From contig CBDANW010000003.1 of the NCBI GenBank assembly GCA_965197825.1, positions 2,480,001 to 2,544,000 of the forward strand: a stretch of DNA of 64,000 nt, written 5' to 3'. The DNA is from CBDANW01 sp965197825. Lineage in GTDB: Bacteria; Acidobacteriota; Vicinamibacteria; Marinacidobacterales; DATDRI01. Shown here piece by piece: positions 1 to 8,282 of this stretch. Each line of letters begins with the position of its first letter. The stretch's first letter is position 1. A model generated the notes under the pieces. The model saw only the letters and a list, made by a program, of their open reading frames with translations. It did not search any database and had not been told where the DNA came from. The position numbers and the translations under genes were made by a program.

Positions 1-346
1 TGACCTTCACCTGGCAAGACAAGCGCACGCCCTCTCGCGCCTCCCCGCGCGTGATGTGGTTTTCCTCGACCGGGACCATAGCCCCGCCGCCTTCCGCCAC
101 GGTTACCTTGCAGACGCCGCACGTTCCCTTTCCGCCACAGGCGGAGGGGATGAATATCCTATTGGCAGCTAGCGTGCCCAACAGCGTCCCTCCCGCCGCG
201 GTGTAGAGCGCCTTGTCGGGATCGTCGTTCACCGTGATCGCCACTTCTCCGGTGGCCACCAGCTCTCGCCGGGCGACCATCAACACGCCCACCAACGCCA
301 CGATGACGAAGGTGAACATGAAGACGCCGAGCGAAACGGTGAGCAT
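1..346 (-). CDS. nqrF: Na+-NQR subunit F, N-terminal part (cut by window edge)
   Basis: NqrF is the NADH-oxidising entry subunit of the Na+-translocating NADH:quinone oxidoreductase. It passes electrons from NADH through FAD and a [2Fe-2S] centre. Only the first ~115 residues lie in the window. They show one N-terminal membrane helix (LTVSLGVFMFTFVIVALVGV), then a plant-type ferredoxin segment with the cysteine run ACGGKGTCGVC, and then REGVRLSCQVKV, which supplies the fourth Cys. The FAD and NADH domains lie beyond base 1. The start ATG at 346 is one base past the nqrE stop (348-350), so the gene is the last of a tightly packed nqrABCDEF operon. Identification is firm from motif and gene order. 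Confidence 0.95.
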   Translation of the reverse strand, partial: MLTVSLGVFMFTFVIVALVGVLMVARRELVATGEVAITVNDDPDKALYTAAGGTLLGTLAANRIFIPSACGGKGTCGVCKVTVAEGGGAMVPVEENHITRGEAREGVRLSCQVKV

Positions 347-347
347 G

Positions 348-965
348 CTAAAGCTGTATGCCTCCGAAGGCCATGAACCCGATGGCCATCAGGCCGGTAA
401 TGATAAACGTGATCCCCAAGCCGCGGAGCCCGGCGGGGATGTTGCTATAGCGGAGGCGCTCTCGGATACCGGCCAGCGCGATGATGGCCAGCGCCCAACC
501 CACTCCCGAACCGAAGCCGAAGACCACACTCTCGCCGAAGGTGTAGTTCCGCTCGACCATGAAGAGCGAGGCGCCGAGAATCGCGCAGTTGACAGCGATC
601 AACGGAAGGAACACGCCCAGGGCCGCATGCAGCTTAGGAAGGAATCGATCGAGAGTCATCTCCACGATCTGCACCATGGCGGCGATGGTGCCGATATAGG
701 TGAGAAAGCCGAGAAAGGACAAATCGTACAAGGCCAGATCGGAACTGACCCAGGAGAGCGCCCCTTCCTTGAGCAGGTACGTGTAGATCAGATAATTCAT
801 GGGAACCGTAATCGTGAGAACGAAGATGACGGCGCTTCCGAGACCGATGGCCGTTTCCACTTTTCTCGACACGGCGAGAAAGGAGCACATGCCGAGGAAG
901 AAGGCGAGAGCCATGTTCTCCACGAAAATACTCTTGATGGCGAGGTTCAAATAGTGTTCGAACAT
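348..965 (-). CDS. nqrE: Na+-NQR subunit E
   Basis: Integral membrane subunit of Na+-NQR, 205 aa, the usual length. It is hydrophobic throughout with about six predicted helices. The family-typical N-terminus (MFEHYLNLAIKSIFVENMAL) and the conserved VFGFGSGVGWALAI segment near the C-terminus are visible. NqrD and NqrE are homologous, inverted-topology subunits that share an iron centre at their interface in known structures; that is family knowledge, not seen here. Start ATG at 965 lies 2 nt past the nqrD stop, so the genes are probably translationally coupled. Confidence 0.95.
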   Translation of the reverse strand: MFEHYLNLAIKSIFVENMALAFFLGMCSFLAVSRKVETAIGLGSAVIFVLTITVPMNYLIYTYLLKEGALSWVSSDLALYDLSFLGFLTYIGTIAAMVQIVEMTLDRFLPKLHAALGVFLPLIAVNCAILGASLFMVERNYTFGESVVFGFGSGVGWALAIIALAGIRERLRYSNIPAGLRGLGITFIITGLMAIGFMAFGGIQL

Positions 966-966
966 G

Positions 967-1590
967 TCACTCCGCCTCCACCTGTTCGGGTTTCCAAGTT
1001 CTTAGGACCCAGATGAACAGTCCGATGATGAAGAACGCCGCGGGAGACAGCAGCATAAGGGCGTTGGGATTGTACCAGCCACCCTCGGTGACGAGTGGCA
1101 TCACGGTGAGGCCGAAGAGCGAACCGGAACCGAACAACTCTCTCAGGAAGGCCGTCATCATCAGAATCAGTGAGTAGCCCAAGGCGTTGCCAATGCCGTC
1201 CAAGATGCTTTGGATCGGTGGGTTCTGCATGGCGTAAGCCTCGGCTCGGCCCATGATGATGCAATTGGTGATGATGAGACCTACGAAGACCGATAGCTGT
1301 TTCGAGATTTCGTAGACGTAGGCCTTGAGGATCTGATCGGTGACGATCACCAGAGATGCGATAATGGTCAACTGCACGATGATGCGAATGTTGGTCGGAA
1401 TCTGATTTCGAAGAAGGCTCACGAAAAGATTCGACAGCGTCAGAACCGCCAGCACCGCCACGCTCATGACCAGGGCGGTATCCATCTTGGTCGTTACGGC
1501 GAGGGCCGAGCAGATCCCCAGCACTTGAAGAGCGATGGGGTTGTTGTTAAAAAGTGGATCGGCGAGAGCGTCTCGCGCCTTGCCAGCCAT
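967..1590 (-). CDS. nqrD: Na+-NQR subunit D
   Basis: Integral membrane subunit of Na+-NQR, 207 aa from the ATG at 1590. The open frame continues upstream to 1821, but that part is a shadow of nqrC. The chosen start gives MAGKARDALADPLFNNNPIA, which matches the family's N-terminal pattern (…PLFxxNPI…LQVLGICSALAVT). Conserved blocks include TNCIIMGRAEAYAMQNPP and DGIGNALGYSLILM. The start codon overlaps the nqrC stop codon by one base (TGATG arrangement), so the genes are coupled. About six hydrophobic helices are seen. No anomaly. Confidence 0.95.
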   Translation of the reverse strand: MAGKARDALADPLFNNNPIALQVLGICSALAVTTKMDTALVMSVAVLAVLTLSNLFVSLLRNQIPTNIRIIVQLTIIASLVIVTDQILKAYVYEISKQLSVFVGLIITNCIIMGRAEAYAMQNPPIQSILDGIGNALGYSLILMMTAFLRELFGSGSLFGLTVMPLVTEGGWYNPNALMLLSPAAFFIIGLFIWVLRTWKPEQVEAE

Positions 1591-2372
1591 CAGGTCACTC
1601 CCTCGCTTTGCCTCAATCGTTGGAGATAGGGGCCGAAGCCGTTGTCCGCCAGCCAGAAGTGAATCATGTTGGTGACCCCGCGGCTGGTTATCGTGGCGCC
1701 GGAGAGACCGTCTACCCGGAACGGATCCTCGGCGGGCGGGCCGGCGGGTCCTTTGATGACGGTGATCCGTGGATTGTGCTCCCCGTCGAAGGCCAGTCGT
1801 CCGTCCCAGCGGGCCTTCCAAATCGGATTGTCGACCTCGCCACCCAGCCCGGGGGTCTCTTTGTGCTCGTAAAACGTAATGCCGCGGATGGTGTTCAGAT
1901 CGGCATCCAGCGCGAGAAAACCATAGAGCGTTCCCCAGAGGCCGTATCCCTCGATGGGCAGAATCAGCGTCTGAATTGCGCCGTCGCCACCTAGGAGCTG
2001 ATACACCATGATGTTGTGAGCGAGACGCTGAACCCGGGACGGGTTGTCGGGCGCAGGCCGACTCGTCTCGAGATCCATGGCTTCCTTGCGGTAATCGAAC
2101 GTCATCGGGTCGATACCGGAGAGCTCTTCTCCCGTCTCGAGGTCGATGACCACCTGCTGGATGGGGGCGAAGCGTTCCTCGATCTCTTGACGGCTCAGTT
2201 TCTCCCCGTCTTTCGCCAGCCCGGCCGCAATCAGGACATTCCTCTGCTTGTCCAGTGCCACATTGATCTCCTGCCGGTCTTTGAGGGAGACCGCCGCCCC
2301 CGAGACGAACACCGCGCAGACGACCGATATCACCGCCGCGAACCGAAGGTTGTATGAGGCGCTATGCTGCAT
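1590..2372 (-). CDS. nqrC: Na+-NQR subunit C, FMN-carrying
   Basis: NqrC, 260 aa, has one N-terminal membrane helix (residues ~10-30) and an extracytoplasmic FMN-binding domain. The flavinylation motif SGATIT is at residues 224-229 in the context VDGLSGATITSRGVTNM. In the family FMN is bound covalently through phosphate to the last Thr, attached by ApbE (not in this window). The gene overlaps nqrB by 11 bp on its 5' side. Length and motif position are normal for the family. Confidence 0.96.
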   Translation of the reverse strand: MQHSASYNLRFAAVISVVCAVFVSGAAVSLKDRQEINVALDKQRNVLIAAGLAKDGEKLSRQEIEERFAPIQQVVIDLETGEELSGIDPMTFDYRKEAMDLETSRPAPDNPSRVQRLAHNIMVYQLLGGDGAIQTLILPIEGYGLWGTLYGFLALDADLNTIRGITFYEHKETPGLGGEVDNPIWKARWDGRLAFDGEHNPRITVIKGPAGPPAEDPFRVDGLSGATITSRGVTNMIHFWLADNGFGPYLQRLRQSEGVT

Positions 2373-3582
2373 AGCGAGCCTGCCTACGTTTTATATTAGC
2401 CTGCACCACGAAATGGTCAATGACAGGGGCGAACACGTTCATCAGAAGGATCGCCAGCATCATCCCCTCCGGATAGGCTGGGTTGACGACCCGGATCAAG
2501 ACGACCAACACACCAATCAGAAATCCGTATATGTAGGCCCCTTTGTTGGATACCGGGGCGGACACCGGATCGGTGGCCATGTACACCATGCCGAAGGCCC
2601 ATCCTCCCAGAACGAAGTGCCACCAAAAAGGCATATCGAAGAAGGGATTAGTGGCCGAGCCGATCGAGTTGAGGAGAACCGTCATGACGATGGTACCGAC
2701 CGCGACGCTACTCATGATGCGCCAGGAACCGACCCCGGTGACAATGAGCAGAACGGCTCCCGCTAGGCAAGCCAGCCCTGACGTTTCACCCATCGAGCCA
2801 GGAATGAGGCCTACGAACGCGTCCCACCAAGTGACTCCCTGGACGACAGCCGCTTGACCTCCCTCGACGGCATTAGCTAACCATGTCGCGCCGCTCACTC
2901 CATCGGCAGCCGTCGCGGCGGCGATCCAAACCTTGTCTCCCGTGATCTCGGCCGGATAGGCGAAGAACAAGAAGGCTCGTGCGGTCAAGACCGGGTTCAA
3001 GATGTTGAACCCCGTGCCGCCGAAGACTTCTTTGCCGATGACCACGCCAAATGTGATGCCGAGTGCGACCTGCCAGAGAGGAGTGTTGGGCGGCAGAATG
3101 AGCGGAAACAAGAACCCGGTGACGATGAAACCCTCGTTCACGTCGTGCTTGCGGACCCCGGCGAAGAGGACTTCCCAGAACCCGCCCACCGCAAAAGTAA
3201 CGATGAAAATGGGGACGAAATAGAGCGCGCCATGAACGATACACGCCAAGATGTTCCCGGGATCGAAGCCTAGGCCCAAGCCCTCTATCACTCGGCTCTG
3301 CCACGTCGCGAGAGGCGCCGCGCCATGCGAGATGGCGAGGTTGGCCTGATATCCGGTGTTGTACAAAGCCATGTAGAGGCAGCCGGCCAGCGCGATCACG
3401 ACTGTCATCATCATGCGCTTGAGATCGAGACCGTCGCGTGCATGGGACGCTCGCTTGGTGACCTCCCCGGGAGTGAACAGGAAGGTGTCGTTCGCTTCCC
3501 ACAGTGGATAGAGCTTCTCGAGCTTGCCGCCTTTCTGGAAGTGCTTGGCTTGCCTGTCCAGCAGATTGCGCAGGGATTTCAA
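2362..3582 (-). CDS. nqrB: Na+-NQR subunit B, FMN-carrying membrane subunit
   Basis: NqrB, 406 aa, is the largest membrane subunit and in known enzymes contributes the sodium pathway and a covalent FMN. The covalent FMN site is visible as DGVSGAT at residues 227-233 (Thr233). Family blocks GKEVFGGTGFNILNPVLTARAFLFFAYP and MATDPVSAPVSNKGAYIYG are clear. About ten hydrophobic segments are seen. Its end overlaps nqrC by 11 bp and its start is 4 nt after the nqrA stop. Nothing unusual. Confidence 0.96.
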   Translation of the reverse strand: MKSLRNLLDRQAKHFQKGGKLEKLYPLWEANDTFLFTPGEVTKRASHARDGLDLKRMMMTVVIALAGCLYMALYNTGYQANLAISHGAAPLATWQSRVIEGLGLGFDPGNILACIVHGALYFVPIFIVTFAVGGFWEVLFAGVRKHDVNEGFIVTGFLFPLILPPNTPLWQVALGITFGVVIGKEVFGGTGFNILNPVLTARAFLFFAYPAEITGDKVWIAAATAADGVSGATWLANAVEGGQAAVVQGVTWWDAFVGLIPGSMGETSGLACLAGAVLLIVTGVGSWRIMSSVAVGTIVMTVLLNSIGSATNPFFDMPFWWHFVLGGWAFGMVYMATDPVSAPVSNKGAYIYGFLIGVLVVLIRVVNPAYPEGMMLAILLMNVFAPVIDHFVVQANIKRRQARYAA

Positions 3583-3585
3583 ACG

Positions 3586-4959
3586 CTAACCCTCTTTTTC
3601 AATCGTCGTGAGCACGTTGCGCAAGTACGGTCCGTAGTCGTTCTTCCCCGGATCCACAAAAGTACAGAGCCCAAGGTCTTCTTCGTCCAGCTCCAGGCAC
3701 CCAAGCTCCTCCGCGCGTACGACATCGCGCATCAAGAGCGAGCGGAGTAGGAACGTCGGCATGATGTCCATCGGCATGACCTTCTCGTACATACCGATGG
3801 GAACGATGGCGCGAACCGATCCGTTGGTGGACGTGGTGAACGCGAACCTCTTCCCCGGAATGAGCTTGGACACGAACGTATTGATGACGGAGAACTTGTC
3901 CAAGCCCGGGACGAGCCAGCCAAGGAACTCGCGCTCGCGGCCCTCGGGAAGAACGGCAATCTGTTGATGATATCGCCCGAGGTATCCGAAGATTTCCCCG
4001 GAAGCCTTTCGGCCAGAGAACACGGAGCCGGAGACGACGCGATGGTCTCCTTGCGCGAGCTCGCCGTGAACCAAATCGTCGGTGGAAGCTCCTAAACGCG
4101 TGCGGAGCAACCGAGGCTTCTTCACCGACGGACCGCCCAGAGAAATGATTCGGTCCACATACAGATTGCCCGATTCGAAGAGCTTGCCAAAAGCGATCAC
4201 GTCCTGGAAGCCCAAGTGCCAAACTATCTTGTTCCGGTCCACGGGATCGAGGCGGTGAATGTGAAGCCCTACCGTGCCGGCCGGGTGAGGCCCCTGGAAG
4301 CGCTCCAACCGAAACTGTTCGACCGAAGGGACAGAAACCTGGGTCGACCCGTCGGTACAAACGAAGATCGAACCCTCGGTCAGTTTCGCCAAGGCCTGGA
4401 GGCCGCGCTCGAAGTCGGATGCGTAACCTTCTAGGATCTGACCGACGGAGGGCGCCAAGGGATCGGTGTCGATGGCGGTGACGAAGATCGAGTGCGGTCG
4501 GTCCTTCGGGTCCGCAACACGGCTGAAGGGACGTCCTCTGAGAGCCGTCCACATTCCCGACTCGATAAGAAGCTCGCTGACTTCGTCTCGAGACAGCGCG
4601 CTGGGATGCTTGCCGGTGAAGGAGCGGAAAGATACTTCCTCGCCCCCCCGGCCGCCGCGCTCTCCTTGACTGAGCTCGATGACGATGGACTGGAACGCCC
4701 GGCGTTCTCCGCGATGGATGCCGACGACTCTGCCCGCGCCGGGTGCCGTGTTGAGGACACCCGGTATTTTCTTGTCTTCGAAGAGTAGCTGGCCGCGCCG
4801 GACGTCGTCGCCCACCGCCACGTGCATGGTTGGGCGCAGCCCCACGTAGTCAGCGGCCAGGAGAGCGATTCTCCCCGGCGATCTGCCTTCGCGAACGGTT
4901 TGTTCGGGCTCGCCCAAAATGGGCAGACGCAAGCCTTTTCGTATCTTGTAAAGCCCCAT
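3586..4959 (-). CDS. nqrA: Na+-NQR subunit A
   Basis: NqrA is the cytoplasmic subunit that contributes to the quinone-side module of Na+-NQR. From ATG 4959 the protein is 457 aa and begins MGLYKIRKGLRLPILGEP, which matches the family's usual N-terminus (xIxIKKGLDLPI…). A longer reading from a GTG at 5019 adds 20 residues but is less likely; neither start has a convincing Shine-Dalgarno. Family blocks RPTMHVAVGDDVRRGQLLFEDKK and CLELDEEDLGLCTFVDPGKNDYG are visible. It is first in the operon; the promoter should lie in 4960-5237, a gap shared with the divergent VWA gene. Confidence 0.93.
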   Translation of the reverse strand: MGLYKIRKGLRLPILGEPEQTVREGRSPGRIALLAADYVGLRPTMHVAVGDDVRRGQLLFEDKKIPGVLNTAPGAGRVVGIHRGERRAFQSIVIELSQGERGGRGGEEVSFRSFTGKHPSALSRDEVSELLIESGMWTALRGRPFSRVADPKDRPHSIFVTAIDTDPLAPSVGQILEGYASDFERGLQALAKLTEGSIFVCTDGSTQVSVPSVEQFRLERFQGPHPAGTVGLHIHRLDPVDRNKIVWHLGFQDVIAFGKLFESGNLYVDRIISLGGPSVKKPRLLRTRLGASTDDLVHGELAQGDHRVVSGSVFSGRKASGEIFGYLGRYHQQIAVLPEGREREFLGWLVPGLDKFSVINTFVSKLIPGKRFAFTTSTNGSVRAIVPIGMYEKVMPMDIMPTFLLRSLLMRDVVRAEELGCLELDEEDLGLCTFVDPGKNDYGPYLRNVLTTIEKEG

Positions 4960-5237
4960 CGATTTGCGGAACAATACTTTCTGCGGCCCAACCCCATACT
5001 TTAACGCAACCGGCGCCACGGTAGATCAAGAAATTGGACCGGCGTCTGGCTAAATTAATACCAGGATCTCCCGCATTTCGACGCCAGAATTCGAGGAATC
5101 GCGAGTAGGGGCTTGCCTGGCGTCCCGGAACCGCGTTCAGAGACCCGTCAGACGGAGCATTCTTCCCATTCTTGGCGTCAGCATAGACGCCCGTTTGCTG
5201 GATTGCGGGGCTCCGGTCTAGAATCGGGAAGAGCCCT

Positions 5238-6158
5238 ATGTTTAGAGCAAGAATCGTTCTGACAGGCCTGACCGTCATACTGGGCATGATTGGACTCGTG
5301 GGACTGCGGGCCTCGCCACAGGAACGAACTCACCGTTTCTCGGTCGATGTAAACGCCGTTGCACTGGACGTGGTGGTGACCGACCAGAAGGGCCGCTTCG
5401 TAAAGGGGCTGAAGGAAGAAGACTTCGTGATACAGGAGGATGGCGTTCCCCAGGAGCTCACCTATTTCACCTCGGGAGTCACGCCCGTGACCGTTCTTCT
5501 TCTTCTCGACAGCTCCTCCAGCGTCCGCTCACACCTTAGAGAGGTTCAGAAGTCGGCCAATCGCTTCGTCGACAAGCTGCAGCGTGGAGACCAGGCCCGC
5601 ATCGGCCTCTTTCACACCCACGTCATCTTCGGACCGGAATTCACGGACGATATGAAACAGCACATGGCCGTCATCAAGCGGATGCGGCCGCAGCGGAGCA
5701 CACTCCTCTACGATGCGCTCCTCGCTTCGCTCGAAGAGCTTTCCGTCATTCCGGATCGAAAGTCCTTGCTGATCTTCACCGATGGGGACGACGGCGGAAG
5801 CCAGGCGTCCATGGAAGACACCTTGGAGGCGGCCCGCCGCTCCCAGGCGACGATCTACACCGTGGGACTCGTTGGATGGAACGATGAGGAGGGGATGAAT
5901 ACCAACGAGAGACTGCTTACGCAAATGGCCGAGTACACAGGCGGCCGTGCTTTCTTCCCCACGGACGAGGACGAGATGAGCAGGGCTTTCGATAGAATCC
6001 AGGACGAGCTCCATCGTCAGTACCGGATGGTTTACTTTCCGGAGGCTCCCGAGGAGCGGAGCGACTGGCACGAGATCGAAGTAAGAATGTCCAAACGCAA
6101 GAATCTCATCGTGCGAACTCGCCTCGGCTACTACAGCGGCTCGGAACGGATGCCGTAA
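5238..6158 (+). CDS. VWFA-related (Acidobacterial type) exported protein
   Basis: A 306-aa protein with an N-terminal hydrophobic signal segment (residues ~5-27, ending near RASPQE) and a von Willebrand factor A domain. The opening FSVDVNAVALDVVVTDQKGR…VKGLKEEDFVIQEDGVPQEL and the MIDAS-like DSSSSVRSH are typical of the VWFA-related family found mainly in Acidobacteria (recognised from memory; a profile search for TIGR03436 would settle it). Later blocks LLIFTDGDDGG and GGRAFFPTDEDEMSRAFDRIQDEL also fit. The role is unknown; likely periplasmic or surface metal-ion-dependent protein binding. The gene ends 10 nt before the next GTG start, suggesting a two-gene unit. Confidence 0.85.
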   Translation: MFRARIVLTGLTVILGMIGLVGLRASPQERTHRFSVDVNAVALDVVVTDQKGRFVKGLKEEDFVIQEDGVPQELTYFTSGVTPVTVLLLLDSSSSVRSHLREVQKSANRFVDKLQRGDQARIGLFHTHVIFGPEFTDDMKQHMAVIKRMRPQRSTLLYDALLASLEELSVIPDRKSLLIFTDGDDGGSQASMEDTLEAARRSQATIYTVGLVGWNDEEGMNTNERLLTQMAEYTGGRAFFPTDEDEMSRAFDRIQDELHRQYRMVYFPEAPEERSDWHEIEVRMSKRKNLIVRTRLGYYSGSERMP

Positions 6159-6168
6159 CACGTCTCCC

Positions 6169-6957
6169 GTGAAGAACTCCTTTCAATCTATCTCGAGCGG
6201 CTCCGGTGTCGTCGCGCTTGTTTTCGCACTGTGGTTTCCTATCCAAAGCGGTCCGGGTCCCGATGGTCAACTACTGACCTGGTCGGCGACTGGCCGGGAC
6301 GATGCGGTGCGGAAGCTTCTGGACGAGAACGAGGAAGTCGACATCGGCGTGCGCGACGACGACGGGTGGACGGCGTTGATGCATGCCGTCCGCGGCGGCC
6401 ACGAGAAAACCGTCGAGGTGCTTCTCGAGCACGGTGCCAACGTTCACTCGGAGAACAACGACGGAGGCACCGCCCTTCACGTGGCGGCGGAGTACGACCG
6501 CAGCGAGATTGCCGAAGCTCTACTCAGAGCCGGCGCCGACTACGAGGCGCCCGATGCGATCGGACACTCGCCCTTCTACCGCGCTTTCGACAACAAAAAC
6601 GCCGACGTGATCGACGTACTCCATGCTGCCGCTCGGGCGGATGACCGTCAAAGCGCGCGGCAGGACGAAACAGAAACAGCGCCTCCCAAACTCATCTATT
6701 CCACACCAGCCCCATACACGCTGACGGGATTCAAGGAAGGCATCGAGGGGACGGTGGTTCTCATCATTCTTGTTCGCCGAGACGGTTCGGTGGGGCCGGC
6801 GAACGTTTCGATAGGCCTCGAGCCCAGCCTCAACCGGAGCGCAGCACGAGTCGTTCGTCGGTGGAAATTCACGCCGGCAGTGCGGAGTGGGACACCCGTC
6901 GAGGCTGTCGTAGAAGTCAAGATCAATTTCCAGCTTCCCAAGAACCCCGACGCCTAG
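6169..6957 (+). CDS. Ankyrin-repeat protein with TonB-type C-terminal domain
   Basis: A 262-aa protein starting at GTG 6169. An N-terminal hydrophobic segment (residues ~12-28) suggests export or anchoring. Residues ~35-145 hold about three ankyrin repeats (DGWTALMHAVRGGHEKTVEVLLEHGANV, GGTALHVAAEYDRSEIAEALLRAGAD). Residues ~165-260 resemble a TonB C-terminal domain: EGIEGTVVLIILVRRDGSVGP, LNRSAARVVRRWKFTPAVRSGTPVEAVVEVKINF. TonB-C domains contact outer-membrane receptors or act as generic periplasmic binding domains. The ankyrin-TonB pairing is seen in several phyla but has no assigned job. Probably cotranscribed with the VWA gene. Confidence 0.8.
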   Translation: MKNSFQSISSGSGVVALVFALWFPIQSGPGPDGQLLTWSATGRDDAVRKLLDENEEVDIGVRDDDGWTALMHAVRGGHEKTVEVLLEHGANVHSENNDGGTALHVAAEYDRSEIAEALLRAGADYEAPDAIGHSPFYRAFDNKNADVIDVLHAAARADDRQSARQDETETAPPKLIYSTPAPYTLTGFKEGIEGTVVLIILVRRDGSVGPANVSIGLEPSLNRSAARVVRRWKFTPAVRSGTPVEAVVEVKINFQLPKNPDA

Positions 6958-7005
6958 AAACCTGCCGTAACGATTTCCAGAGATGGGAAAGTAAAGGGGG
7001 AGAGC

Positions 7006-8172
7006 TTAGTTTGCCGCCGGAGCAGCCATCAGCGCGTCGAGCCTAGCGCGGGCGGACACGTAGTTCGGATCCACTTCGAGCGTTGCCTCGTACTCTTCGA
7101 TCGCCTTGCTTTCGTTCCCCTGCCTCAGGTAGCACTCAGCGAGAAAAAACCGTGCCTCCGCCAGCAAGGGCTCTTTGGAAATGGCCTTCTTGAACTGCTC
7201 GATCGCCTCATCGTACTGCTTGAGCTGGTAGTGTACGACTCCCAGATGATGGAAGAAGTAGGCGTTCGAGCCCGCGTGCTTCGTGGCAAGCTCGAATTCC
7301 CCAATGGCTTCTTCGTTGCGCCCCAGGGCATAGTAAGCCGCACCCAAGTTCGAGTGAGCGTCGGCGAAATCTGGATCGAGCTCGATAGCCATCTTGTATT
7401 GCTCGATACCTTCCTCGATCCTGCCGCGGCGCTTGAAGGCGACGCCGAGGTTGTTACGCGCGCGGTGAAAGGAGGGAAGGATCTCTAGCGCTAGCTCATA
7501 CATCTCGATTTCCTTCTCCGCCGGGTCGAAATCGAGATCGTCGTTCTCGACGAAGTATCCGTAGAGGAAGCCCTGGTTGTTGTAGTAGTTGGCGATGGCT
7601 TCCAGATCGTCGATCACCTTGTACCCGATGTACTCCCGCTCGGGCGTGCGGGTGAAGTCGACGATCCTGACCTCGCTGCCGTGCTTGTATCCGGCCGTGA
7701 TGTGACCGTTGTTGACGATGACCTCGGCCTCTCTAGAGATGCGCTCGATCATCGTGACGTCGACGTACACCGCTTCTATCCCAACCTCACGCGCCATGCC
7801 TACGAAGAGATTGGAGTACGCGAGGCAGTTGCCTCGACCTTCCCGGAAGACTTCCCGCGCCGTCTTGTTGGATAGCCAGTCGTAGGAGATGGAAAGTCCG
7901 GTCAAGTCGATGATCTTGTTGATAATGGCCGCCGCCTTTGCGCGGTCGTCAAAAACGTTTTTCGTGATGTCCTGAGCCACTTGACGGATCTCGTCGTCTA
8001 TTTCGAACGGGACGACGACCTGATCCCGCATCTCGGCAGAGACGCGGTGGTCGAGCTCGGTGCCTGCTTCTTCCGGCGTGTACAACTGGGCGGTCTGTAC
8101 GGCACAGGAAGTCATCTGAAGCATCAACAGGCTGGCCAGAACGGGGGGGAAGGCGAGGCGTGTACCATACAT
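7006..8172 (-). CDS. Lipoprotein with transglutaminase-like and TPR domains
   Basis: A 388-aa protein from ATG 8172; the open frame extends to 8241, but the later start gives a clean lipoprotein signal MYGTRLAFPPVLASLLMLQM followed by TSC (lipobox LQMTSC). Residues ~60-180 look like a transglutaminase-like cysteine protease fold: Cys in GRGNCLAYSNLFVGMAR, His in VNNGHITAGY, Asp in VRIVDFTRTP. Residues ~220-380 hold about four to five TPR units (ALEILPSFHRARNNLGVAFKRRG, ADAHSNLGAAYYALGRNEEAIGEF). A TATAAT box lies ~30 nt upstream. Likely a periplasmic, membrane-anchored protein; enzymatic activity is inferred only from the Cys-His-Asp pattern. Confidence 0.82.
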   Translation of the reverse strand: MYGTRLAFPPVLASLLMLQMTSCAVQTAQLYTPEEAGTELDHRVSAEMRDQVVVPFEIDDEIRQVAQDITKNVFDDRAKAAAIINKIIDLTGLSISYDWLSNKTAREVFREGRGNCLAYSNLFVGMAREVGIEAVYVDVTMIERISREAEVIVNNGHITAGYKHGSEVRIVDFTRTPEREYIGYKVIDDLEAIANYYNNQGFLYGYFVENDDLDFDPAEKEIEMYELALEILPSFHRARNNLGVAFKRRGRIEEGIEQYKMAIELDPDFADAHSNLGAAYYALGRNEEAIGEFELATKHAGSNAYFFHHLGVVHYQLKQYDEAIEQFKKAISKEPLLAEARFFLAECYLRQGNESKAIEEYEATLEVDPNYVSARARLDALMAAPAAN

Positions 8173-8282
8173 CTTTACACCCACATCGTTACAGAACCCA
8201 TTATAGCATGGCTGGTTGACCCGCAAGTGGAAGTGGGCCAACCACCGTTCCCACCGGCTTTGAATGTTATAGTGGCGGGCTC

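Noticed and set aside
967..1821. 284-aa version of nqrD
   Set aside because: The upstream 77 codons overlap nqrC in another frame and are low-complexity arginine-rich; ATG 1590 gives a normal-length NqrD.
3586..5019. Longer nqrA starting at GTG 5019
   Set aside because: The extra 20 residues (MAPVALKYGVGPQKVLFRKS) are not part of the usual NqrA N-terminus, which aligns from MGLYKIRKG at 4959.
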